Below, piece after piece: positions 1 to 7,703 of a stretch of 55,127 nt of DNA. The position numbers and the translations under genes are program-made. The notes under the pieces are model-generated. The model was not told the origin of the DNA. It did no database searches and saw only the letters and a list, made by a program, of their open reading frames with translations. Numbering within the stretch: position 1 is the stretch's first letter; every line of letters starts with the position of its first letter. Source of the stretch: CAYQQR01 sp964420035 (lineage in GTDB: Bacteria; Bacteroidota; Bacteroidia; Bacteroidales; SM23-62); the NCBI GenBank assembly GCA_964420035.1, contig CAYQQR010000027.1, positions 1 through 55,127 of the forward strand, given 5' to 3'.

Positions 1-41
1 AAGAATCATTTAGTTATCTTGCGATTTACCCGGACAGTAGT

Positions 42-175
42 GATTCAGAATTCAGGATGAGGGTGTGGAAATTGGGTGTGAGTGTGACCGACCTGCTGGT
101 ATAAAGACAATAATATTAACATGCTCATGCCCAAAACTCACACACCAATTCTGAATCCTGAATCCTGAATCAAAA
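42..175. repeat. Imperfect inverted repeat with slipped attcag-type units
   Basis: The left arm (about 42-85) reads gattcagaattcaggat and continues into gtgtg-rich DNA. The right arm (about 133-172), read on the other strand, starts with the same gattcag/gattcag units and also runs into a gtgtgtgag stretch. The arms are imperfect and the centre (about 90-125) is AT-rich. It lies immediately upstream of the kinase remnant. No gene is convincing in this stretch. The function is unknown; it resembles other slipped short repeats between genes in this window. Confidence 0.5.
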
Positions 176-176
176 T

Positions 177-590
177 ATGATATTAAGGTCTTTCTACATA
201 AAACTGATCCTCCGGATCCTTGCCCTGGCACTGGTGATGCTGGGATCTTTATATGCCCTGATCGCAGCGCACCGGTACATTGCAGCATCGGTAAGCGGTG
301 TGGTGGCAGTGATCAATGCCATCGAAGCCCTAAAGGACAAAAAGGACCATAAAGAGATCCGTATCCGTTCCTTTACGGAAGACGGATCCCTTACCCTTAT
401 CTTTAAAGATAACGGAAAGGGTATTTCCAGGGAAAATATTGAGAAGAATTTCGTGCCTTTCTATACCACCAAGAAGTCCGGTACGGGTATCGGGTTGAGC
501 CTGGCCAGACAGATCACGCGATTGCACCGGGGGAGCATCAACGTAAAAAGTGCCCCGGGTGAAGGGACCGAATTCATTCTCAAATTTTAG
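177..590 (+). pseudogene. Internally deleted sensor histidine kinase (membrane N-terminus fused to ATPase C-terminus)
   Basis: The frame codes for 137 residues. Residues 1-40 are a charged start and a hydrophobic segment of the kind that opens NtrY-like membrane histidine kinases. From about residue 45 the sequence is abruptly the N-box of a HATPase_c domain (VINAIEAL), followed by the G1 box DNGKGI, the F/G2 region (PFYTTKKSGTGIGLSLA) and the normal kinase C-terminus (GEGTEFILKF). The second membrane segment, any sensor domain, the DHp helix with the phospho-accepting histidine and the start of the ATPase domain are all absent. The frame is intact across the junction, so this looks like a clean internal deletion, real or from assembly. 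It cannot work as a normal autophosphorylating kinase. It converges on the amylase gene, with an 18 bp gap between the stop codons. A functional mini-ATPase is possible but unlikely. Confidence 0.65.
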
Positions 591-608
591 CCGCAGCCGG
601 TCTTCCGC

Positions 609-3404
609 TCATTGTTTGATCCATTTGATCACCTCCAGGGTTTTTCCATAACCGACCTGGATAAAGTATACCCCGGGCTCCAGGAAATCAGCCCTCCATT
701 GCACGGGCCCCGGCCGACCGGAGTGGAACAAATGGCCAAGATCGTGCAGGAGCCTTCCCTGGGCATCCAAGACACGTACCAGGGGGCGACCCTTCGGGAC
801 CGATGATATTGAAATATTCATCATGCCGGGGGAAGGATTGGGGTATACACGCGGATCCGGATCATCGGCCGGGTAGACAGGCTCACTACCTGTAAGTATA
901 TAATTGGCGCTACCAATATTTTTTGAGGTGTACAACCTGAATTCACCGGGCTGCATGGTGATGAACTCGTTCACGGCAGTAACTTCAATACTGTCCCCGG
1001 TGAAATACTCGTACCAGGTGCCTTCCGATGGAAATGCAGGGTCAGCTTCAATCTCCTGGAGGTCAAAATTACCAATGATGAGCGCATTCATAGTTTCATG
1101 ATGGAGTACCGCCTGTTTTTCGGTTCCATTGAATGAACAGGTAATTGCTCCTGAAGTGAATACCGGGTGATTTCTGCGAAGACGGTTCAGTATGCCGTAA
1201 TGCTGATATAGTTTTTGCCTTTCCGTAACCCAGTAATACCCCCATTCAATGGGTTTCTCCCCTACCCTGCCGTTATAATCTATGGAATAATCATAACCCA
1301 GTTCGCCGAATTGCCATATCATTTTAGGTCCGGGCAAGGTGAGGAAGAATACGGAAACCAGCTCGAGCCGCTCCATGGCGGTTTCGAATTCTTTTGTATC
1401 GTAATCTCCCTCGGAATCGCCGAATTCACCCAGCTTGTACATCAGCCGTTCTTCGTCATGACTCTCCATGTAGGTTACCAGGTGGGGTTGAGTCCAATTT
1501 CTTTCCTGGTACAATCCCCAACTCAGATTCGATGCATATCCCATCGCCGCTTCGGCATATTCATGGTTCATGTTTCCCCACGGCATCATGCCGTAATCCG
1601 AAAGGATCTTTTCTTCATTGTTGGGAGCAAAATGTTCGAGGATCACATAAGCCTCCGGGTTGACTTTCCAGATGGTATCGGCCATTCTCTTCAGGATATC
1701 GATCCGGTCCTGGTCATAGAATCCCCCGTCCCCGGGGGTGTTGGTAAAACCCTTGGTGAAATCGAAGCGGAACCCGTCCACGTTATATTCTTCCAGCCAG
1801 AAGGTGTTCACCCGGTCGACGAAATCTTTAGTGGCCTGGCTCTCATGGTTAAAATCGTAGCCCCAGGAAAACACCTGATTGGGAGATTCGACATTGTACC
1901 ATGGATTCTCGGGACTAACCTTGTTGGTTTCTTCATTATAATAGAGCCGGACAAGGGGCGACTGTCCCCAGGAATGATTCAGGACCATATCCATGATCAC
2001 TGCCATGCCCAGGGCATGGCAGGAATCGATGAATGCCTTGTAGTCATGGGCAGGACCGTAATACTTATCCACGGCAAAATAAAAGGTAGGATTGTACCCC
2101 CAGCTGAGGTTCCCGTCGAACTCGTTAACGGGCATCAATTCGATGGCATTGATCCCCATCCTTTTGAAATAACCCAGTGTATCGATCAGGGTCTTCCAGT
2201 CGTGCGCCCGGAGGAAATCCCGCGGCAGAAGCTCGTAAATAACCAGTTCCCCGTTAGCGGGAGGGTTGAATTCATACTGCCAGGCATAGGGGTCCTGGCC
2301 GGTTTGCAATACAGCGGTTATACCATCTGTTTCCCCTGTCGGGTAGGGTTTTAAACCAGGATAGGTATCTTCACTGATGTATTTATCGTTCCATGGGTCC
2401 AGGACTTTTTCGGTATAAGGATCAGCGATCTTCAGGCTGCCATCCACATAGTATTGAAAGGCATATTCTTTACCTTCTTCAAGACCCTCAAGGCTCAGCC
2501 AGAAACGGTCTCCGTCTTTTTTCATACGTCCCGAAGCTACCGGCCGCCAATCATTGAAGTCGCCGATAACAAATACATGTTGCTTGCCGGGAGCGTAAAG
2601 AACCAACTTTACCGTATGGGCATCCTCGTAATTGATGCCGTCCGACAATCCTTCCGGCATGCTTTCCGTTATCTGGGTTCCCAGTACATGCACAAAGACA
2701 GAATCTGCCAGGCCGGTCTCACCATCGGTGGCGGTTACTTTGATCCAGTTGTCGCCGGGATCAGAAAAGTTAAAAATGTAACTGAGCGAAGTTACCCCGC
2801 TGGCGGTTGTGACTTCACTATTATTCAGGAACAGGGTGATATCGGCTTCCAGGGTGGTGGATGCCTGGAAAGAGAGATCCGTATCCGGCTCCACCAGGCT
2901 GTTATCGGAAGGTGTAAGGATGGATAGACCCAATCCCTCTTCAAAGACCTCCACGAAAATATCCTTGCCCCCGTCAGCTTTGCCTTCATAGTAGGTGCTG
3001 CCGGAATAGGGTTCAGCGCTCCTGAACACAAAGGCCAGATGGGTGATGGTCTCTCCCTCGGGAACTCCGTAATAATCCCGGATGGATGGCGTTATATCAA
3101 GTTTGTAGTAATCATCATCCAGGCGGGTAAGCCTGGTCTCGGGCGTATTCTGTCCCCAGTCGGTTTTCACATATTTCCAGTCGGAAGAGGATCCGCTGGC
3201 TTCGGTAAGCACCCCGGTATGGGCATACACATCTCCGGTATATCCTGCCAGGCCGCCTGTACCTTCTGTTGCGTCAAAATATATGGTCACCGGTTCGGTA
3301 TCGACAGGCAATTCGAGATCGGAAGTTACGATCTGTGCGGAAAGGCTTGCCGAACTTATAAATAATGCATAAAATGCTCCCAGGTATGTAATCATAGTTT
3401 TCAT
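609..3404 (-). CDS. Secreted GH13 alpha-amylase family enzyme with T9SS C-terminal sorting domain
   Basis: A 931-residue secreted glycoside hydrolase predicted to cut alpha-glucans at or outside the cell surface. The sequence shows a signal peptide (1-23), an N-terminal beta-rich region possibly binding starch (about 30-155), an Ig-like region (about 160-240), a CBM48-like module (about 262-340, with VIGDFNDW) and a GH13 barrel. Barrel motifs are DMVLNH (about 472), GFRFDF with nucleophile Asp548, ILEH with acid Glu590, and ESHDE with Asp650. The last 80 residues carry VYPNPSPG and end in a beta-strand tail (VYFIQVGYGK...), the type A sorting domain of type IX secretion. It is the last gene of the sus operon, 11 bp after the neopullulanase gene. 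The exact specificity (alpha-amylase or pullulanase-like) cannot be read from the motifs. Confidence 0.9.
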   Translation of the reverse strand: MKTMITYLGAFYALFISSASLSAQIVTSDLELPVDTEPVTIYFDATEGTGGLAGYTGDVYAHTGVLTEASGSSSDWKYVKTDWGQNTPETRLTRLDDDYYKLDITPSIRDYYGVPEGETITHLAFVFRSAEPYSGSTYYEGKADGGKDIFVEVFEEGLGLSILTPSDNSLVEPDTDLSFQASTTLEADITLFLNNSEVTTASGVTSLSYIFNFSDPGDNWIKVTATDGETGLADSVFVHVLGTQITESMPEGLSDGINYEDAHTVKLVLYAPGKQHVFVIGDFNDWRPVASGRMKKDGDRFWLSLEGLEEGKEYAFQYYVDGSLKIADPYTEKVLDPWNDKYISEDTYPGLKPYPTGETDGITAVLQTGQDPYAWQYEFNPPANGELVIYELLPRDFLRAHDWKTLIDTLGYFKRMGINAIELMPVNEFDGNLSWGYNPTFYFAVDKYYGPAHDYKAFIDSCHALGMAVIMDMVLNHSWGQSPLVRLYYNEETNKVSPENPWYNVESPNQVFSWGYDFNHESQATKDFVDRVNTFWLEEYNVDGFRFDFTKGFTNTPGDGGFYDQDRIDILKRMADTIWKVNPEAYVILEHFAPNNEEKILSDYGMMPWGNMNHEYAEAAMGYASNLSWGLYQERNWTQPHLVTYMESHDEERLMYKLGEFGDSEGDYDTKEFETAMERLELVSVFFLTLPGPKMIWQFGELGYDYSIDYNGRVGEKPIEWGYYWVTERQKLYQHYGILNRLRRNHPVFTSGAITCSFNGTEKQAVLHHETMNALIIGNFDLQEIEADPAFPSEGTWYEYFTGDSIEVTAVNEFITMQPGEFRLYTSKNIGSANYILTGSEPVYPADDPDPRVYPNPSPGMMNISISSVPKGRPLVRVLDAQGRLLHDLGHLFHSGRPGPVQWRADFLEPGVYFIQVGYGKTLEVIKWIKQ

Positions 3405-3415
3405 GCTTTTCTTTT

Positions 3416-5263
3416 TTATTCAACCTCAAGGACCAAAGCCCGCCTTGGTGGAATATCCATTGTTTCCTTAAGGAAATAGATGTCCCCCGAGATGACATCC
3501 TCAGCCAGGGATCTTCCGCTCAACATCTCATCAAATCGATCCAACTTCAGTTTGGTTCTTTTATCGTTTTTATTGAGCACGACCAGGACCATTTCGTCTT
3601 CGAGTTCCCTGAAAAAAACATAAACACCGTTTTCAGGAGCAAAATGGATCAACCGGCCCTTATGGATAATCTCATTGTACTTTCGCCAGTTCAACAGCAA
3701 GCGGACATATTCCTGCATGTCCCGCTCATCCTCATCCATACCCTGCCCGGTGAAAGCATTGACTTTATCGTTGGTCCAGCCGCCCGGAAAATCCTTCCTT
3801 ATGGCTCCGTGATGGTTGCTGCGTTTGTGGGTCATCAAAATTTCCGTACCGTAGAAGATCTGTGGAATACCCCTTGTTGTCAGGATACAGGCCATACCCA
3901 TCTTGAAAAGCTCTTTATCCATCTTCAGTTGCATATAGAAGCGGGACATGTCATGGTTGTCCGGGAAAACAACCAGCTTGTCCGGATCGGGATAGAGAAA
4001 ATCATTGGCCAGGGATTCATAGATCTTGATCAGGCCCGTGTTCCAATCTTCATCTTCCAGAAGGGCCTGCACCAGGGCATTTTGCATGGGAAAATCCATC
4101 AGGCCGGGGAGTCCGGGCTCATAGCCGTCCCGGTTCTCCTGTCCCCGCTGCCAGTAGGATATGATCGCCGGGTTCATGGACCATTCCTCACCGACAATAT
4201 TGAAGCGGGGATATTCTTCGAGGATCCTCCTGTTCCACCGGGCCATCATATGTTTGTCCGGATAGGGGTAGGTATCCATGCGTATGCCCTGCAGCCCCGC
4301 GTACTCGATCCACCATATACTGTTCTGGATCAGATAGTTAGCCACACAGGGGTTGGATACATTCATATCCGGCATGCTGGGTACGAACCAGCCCTCCACC
4401 ATCAGTTTCCTGTCATATTCCGAAGCATGAGGATCCTGGTTAACCGTGCGCCTGTGGTTGGTCTGTTCGAAATCAGGATAGAGATTGATCCAATCATCAG
4501 AAGGCATATCATTCATCCACCAATGTTCCGATCCACAATGATTGAAAACCATGTCCATGATCACCTTGATTCCACGTTCCCGGGCCATATGGCATAGCTT
4601 TCTATAGTCTTCATTGGAACCGAAGCGGGGATCGACTTTATAGAAATCCGTAATGGCATAGCCATGATAGGATGACCTGGGTTGATCGTTTTCCAGCACC
4701 GGGTTCAGCCAAAGGGCCGTAAAACCCATATCTTCAATATAATCCAGGTGATCCATGATCCCTTTGAGGTCCCCGCCATGACGCCCGGTCATTTTTTTCC
4801 GGTCGGGCTTTTCTTTCATCCCTTCCACTGCATCATTGGAGGGGTCCCCATTGGCAAAACGGTCGGGCATGACCAGGTAGATCACATCCGAACTTGTAAA
4901 ACCCTGTCTTTCGGAAGAACCCGGTGCACGCTCTTTCAATTCATAATTATAGGATGCCACCGTCCGGCCGTCCCGGGAGAAATCGATCCGGAACGTGCCC
5001 GGTGCAACATCCGGTGCCAATTCAAGGTCCAGGAACAAAAAGTTTGCATTATCCAGCTTGTTGATAGCCTTCAACTCTACACCGGGATACTCCAGCCGAA
5101 CACCGGCTCCGGTGATGTTATCTCCATGAACCATGAGTTGCAGTCCGGGATGCTTCATCCCGGCCCACCAGAAAGGCGGTTCGACGCGATCCAGCTGGGC
5201 GGAGACAGATCCAGGTAAGACGGACAACAGGCTTCCCATTAAGATGAAAACAAAGCTTTTCAT
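3416..5263 (-). CDS. susA: SusA-like neopullulanase / cyclomaltodextrinase (GH13)
   Basis: A 615-residue periplasmic alpha-glucan hydrolase that would degrade maltooligosaccharides brought in by SusCD. Residues 1-22 form a signal peptide ending in SVSAQ; about 25-110 is a cyclomaltodextrinase N-terminal beta domain. The GH13 barrel follows, with VIMDMVFNH (about 234-242), GIRMD with nucleophile Asp330, VGEEW with acid Glu359 and PDNHD with Asp438. The tail (about 538-615) is a C-terminal beta domain. The length matches Bacteroides SusA (about 617 residues). It sits between the GH53 and the secreted amylase genes on the same strand. A small hairpin lies just upstream of the start. The SusA name rests on domain layout and context; cyclomaltodextrinase activity is equally possible. 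Confidence 0.88.
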   Translation of the reverse strand: MKSFVFILMGSLLSVLPGSVSAQLDRVEPPFWWAGMKHPGLQLMVHGDNITGAGVRLEYPGVELKAINKLDNANFLFLDLELAPDVAPGTFRIDFSRDGRTVASYNYELKERAPGSSERQGFTSSDVIYLVMPDRFANGDPSNDAVEGMKEKPDRKKMTGRHGGDLKGIMDHLDYIEDMGFTALWLNPVLENDQPRSSYHGYAITDFYKVDPRFGSNEDYRKLCHMARERGIKVIMDMVFNHCGSEHWWMNDMPSDDWINLYPDFEQTNHRRTVNQDPHASEYDRKLMVEGWFVPSMPDMNVSNPCVANYLIQNSIWWIEYAGLQGIRMDTYPYPDKHMMARWNRRILEEYPRFNIVGEEWSMNPAIISYWQRGQENRDGYEPGLPGLMDFPMQNALVQALLEDEDWNTGLIKIYESLANDFLYPDPDKLVVFPDNHDMSRFYMQLKMDKELFKMGMACILTTRGIPQIFYGTEILMTHKRSNHHGAIRKDFPGGWTNDKVNAFTGQGMDEDERDMQEYVRLLLNWRKYNEIIHKGRLIHFAPENGVYVFFRELEDEMVLVVLNKNDKRTKLKLDRFDEMLSGRSLAEDVISGDIYFLKETMDIPPRRALVLEVE

Positions 5264-5280
5264 TATTAACTAATTTATTC

Positions 5281-5305
5281 GTGATTTATTAAGGTCATGA
5301 ATCAC
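5281..5305 (-). promoter_or_regulatory. Weak hairpin between the GH53 and neopullulanase genes
   Basis: GTGATT (5281-5286) and AATCAC (5300-5305) are perfect inverted arms around a 13 bp loop. They lie between the GH53 stop and the neopullulanase start. No T-run follows on the minus strand, so it is not a clear terminator; it could be an RNA processing or stability element. Low confidence. Confidence 0.25.
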
Positions 5306-5313
5306 TGAATTTC

Positions 5314-6489
5314 TTATTTCCCAGGGAATACATAAGGATAAGTCATATAATTCATCCCTTTTACCGGTTTCCCGTCAAAATCGAACAAAGCATTGTTTTC
5401 CCAGGCAGAACCCTGCCCCCACTGGGTTTTTATATCGGATGTTATCCACGCGGGTTCCCAGTAAAAGATCCCGGAGCCCCCGCCATCGATGATCTCCTGA
5501 GTAAGCTTAACCAAATAATCATATTGACCCTGTTGTGTAGCGGGGTATCCTGAAACGATATCGGACGCACCGAAGATGTTGGGATAATCATCTGCATACC
5601 CGGTGGTCCAAGGGTAGGCTGTCTCCAGGATCATGACCTCTTTTTGGAATTTACTTTTCATGGATTTCACTATCGTGCTTATGGTTTCGATGGGGATGGA
5701 GGACCATTTGCTATAATATGAAAATCCAATGATATCGAAATCCATGATCCCGGCTTCAGAAAGACCATCGAACCAGGGGTTCACATTTTCCGGTTGAGCG
5801 ATATGGAGCATGATCCCGGGTTTAATGGAAGTGTTTCCGGAAACATCACGGACCGCCTTAATACCGGCATTCAACAGGTAAATGAAATCGTCGGTCCGTT
5901 CCCAACGGTCTCCCACAGGGAGCAAAAAACCCGGGTTGATCTCATTGCCGACCTGTACATATTCAGGCATCAGGCCAAGGGCATTGAGATCGCTCAGTAC
6001 CCTGACAGTATAGTTGTATACACTGTCATGCAATTTTTCGAGATCAAGTCCCTCCCATGCTTCGGGTATGATCTGCTTATGGGGATCGGCCCAGGTATCG
6101 GAATAATGAAAATCAAGCAGGACCTTCATTCCCAAGGCTTTGGTTCGTTCTATTCCCTCCTTTACATCCTCAGGATCGTGATACATTCGCGTTCCCTGAG
6201 CCCCATAGATATCCTTGGTCCAGGCGGGTGTATGAAACAACCTGAAGCGGATCACATTGGCCCCGTATTGCTTAAAGATCCGGTAGGGATCTTCAACCGC
6301 GCCTGAATCCCGGTAAACACCCCCGTGATCCAAAATTTGGTTTACATAGGACAGGTCGGCTCCCAACACGAATGCTTCAGTGGTGTAACAGGCAGGGTTA
6401 TTCCTGTTGTCGGCAACATCCGGATCTTCATTACTGCTGCAGGATGCCAAAAATACAAATAACGCAAGTGTCAGCAACAAAGTTCTCAT
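5314..6489 (-). CDS. GH53 arabinogalactan endo-beta-1,4-galactanase, lipoprotein
   Basis: A 391-residue lipoprotein (lipobox FLASC, Cys17) of glycoside hydrolase family 53. Known members are endo-beta-1,4-galactanases acting on type I (arabino)galactan of pectin. The barrel is complete: GADLSYVN near the start, RFRLFHTPAW (about 81-90), LLDFHYSDTWADP (about 124-136), QVGNEINPG with acid/base Glu183, and MILETAYPWT with nucleophile Glu289. An acidic linker after the lipidated cysteine suits surface display. It lies inside the starch locus, 100 bp downstream of susE and behind a strong terminator hairpin, and before the neopullulanase. A beta-galactanase is not expected in a starch locus, so it may serve mixed plant polysaccharides. 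Family assignment is firm; the substrate is inferred from the family. Confidence 0.9.
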   Translation of the reverse strand: MRTLLLTLALFVFLASCSSNEDPDVADNRNNPACYTTEAFVLGADLSYVNQILDHGGVYRDSGAVEDPYRIFKQYGANVIRFRLFHTPAWTKDIYGAQGTRMYHDPEDVKEGIERTKALGMKVLLDFHYSDTWADPHKQIIPEAWEGLDLEKLHDSVYNYTVRVLSDLNALGLMPEYVQVGNEINPGFLLPVGDRWERTDDFIYLLNAGIKAVRDVSGNTSIKPGIMLHIAQPENVNPWFDGLSEAGIMDFDIIGFSYYSKWSSIPIETISTIVKSMKSKFQKEVMILETAYPWTTGYADDYPNIFGASDIVSGYPATQQGQYDYLVKLTQEIIDGGGSGIFYWEPAWITSDIKTQWGQGSAWENNALFDFDGKPVKGMNYMTYPYVFPGK

Positions 6490-6532
6490 TTACTTCAGGT
6501 TTTGGTAACCACGAACATCAGAACTCAAATAA

Positions 6533-6568
6533 AATAGCGCGGGGACTCCTTGAAGCTCCCGCGCTATT
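6533..6568 (-). terminator. Strong hairpin after susE, intrinsic terminator or attenuator
   Basis: An 11 bp perfect stem pairs AATAGCGCGGG (6533-6543) with CCCGCGCTATT (6558-6568) around a 14 nt loop. Read on the minus strand the stem is followed by a T-rich stretch (TTTTATTTGAG). It stands 21 bp after the susE stop and 43 bp before the GH53 start. It should end most susCDE transcripts and lower expression of the GH53 and GH13 genes beyond it. Confidence 0.8.
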
Positions 6569-6589
6569 CTGAATGATTTCAACTACTAA

Positions 6590-7684
6590 CTATTTAACCG
6601 CCTCGATGGAATAGGTCATTTCCTTAATATCGGCAGTTACCCGATAGGTGCCGTCTCCTCCGGAAACGGTAATAGGCGGAGGTTCCGGATCTCCTGGGGT
6701 TTCCTGATACTGAAGTTCACCGTCTGCTCCCCCGTACTGTGGCTGCCAGGATCCCAACTTTGAAATAAACTTGACCATAGCACCGCCTGTAAGGTCTGTG
6801 ATAATGGAAAACCGGAAAGGATCTACAGCACTCATGGGTAACGCGGCATTATTGTCCCATCCGGCCGTTGTGGCATCACCCAGAATGAATAAACCGGCTT
6901 CTTCCACAGAATAGGTGAGATTCTTTGAATCGAAGGTTACCTTGTATATTCCTGATGTGGGCGGGGCAGGTATGGCAGGTGGATCGGGATCGCTGTCTGT
7001 CGGTCTGTATTTAAGGGTCCCCTGGTCCCAGGTTCCGCTTTCCTGTCCCCATTGCGGAGCCCATTTACCCAGTTCGGCAATGAACTTAATGTATACATCA
7101 GTTCCCGAGAACAAGGAGTCAATGATATAGAAAACACCATCCCCCTGGTAAAGCATTTCGAGCGCGTTATTATTGTTCCATCCTGCACGGGTACCGTTCC
7201 CCAGTATGTAGGGGGGCGGAGGTGCCGTGCTGTAGGGAGTTACCGCCAGGGTAACCGAAGAGGAGACCAAATCGTTGACATTTTCATTAACTGAAGCCCT
7301 GACACGCATCTCCACATTTGATTCCTCACCAAAGGGAAGCCCGAGATCCTCCAACATGATCAGGTTAAAGTCTCCCATGCTGATCTCCGCTGAATCAATG
7401 ATTGAATTCAGAACTTCCACAGCATGGACAAAGTTGCTGTCGGGATGATCGGCCTCCAGGTAATAGGTGGTGGCCAGATCCAAACCATAATCAGCGGTTT
7501 CCCATGTAAAAATAAGGGTTGAATCTTCTGCATCGGCAGTTAGTACAATACTGGATGCATCCGTAGGACTGGTAATTGAAGGAGCTTTAAAGTCCCCGGT
7601 ATCCAATACAACTCCGGGATCTCTTTCGCAGCTGTAAATATAAACCAGCCCGATCAATGATAATATTATTCCGATTTTTCTCAT
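6590..7684 (-). CDS. susE: SusE/SusF-like outer membrane starch-binding lipoprotein
   Basis: A 364-residue lipoprotein (lipobox YIYSC, Cys19) expected on the cell surface next to SusC/SusD, where it binds starch without cutting it. Residues about 25-140 match the SusE N-terminal Ig-like domain (SPTDASSIVLTADAEDSTL and a TTYYLEAD strand). Two tandem carbohydrate-binding repeats follow, each starting with a YILGN/LFILGD strand and a TxAGWxNNxAL motif (about 155-265 and 267-364). Each contains a KFIxxLGxWxPQxG segment whose aromatic residues could stack on glucose. Having two such modules matches SusE rather than the three of SusF. It lies 19 bp behind susD and is followed by a strong terminator. 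Confidence 0.88.
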   Translation of the reverse strand: MRKIGIILSLIGLVYIYSCERDPGVVLDTGDFKAPSITSPTDASSIVLTADAEDSTLIFTWETADYGLDLATTYYLEADHPDSNFVHAVEVLNSIIDSAEISMGDFNLIMLEDLGLPFGEESNVEMRVRASVNENVNDLVSSSVTLAVTPYSTAPPPPYILGNGTRAGWNNNNALEMLYQGDGVFYIIDSLFSGTDVYIKFIAELGKWAPQWGQESGTWDQGTLKYRPTDSDPDPPAIPAPPTSGIYKVTFDSKNLTYSVEEAGLFILGDATTAGWDNNAALPMSAVDPFRFSIITDLTGGAMVKFISKLGSWQPQYGGADGELQYQETPGDPEPPPITVSGGDGTYRVTADIKEMTYSIEAVK

Positions 7685-7703
7685 TGCTTTAAATATTTTA
7701 TAA

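Noticed and set aside
1..103. Open frame at the left edge ending at 103 (possible C-terminus of an upstream gene)
   Set aside because: The second half translates the attcag/gtgtg repeat and no family is recognisable in the first 15 codons.
1215..2354. 379-codon frame on the plus strand inside the secreted amylase gene
   Set aside because: It is antisense to a GH13 barrel with all catalytic motifs in place; its translation has no recognisable domain.
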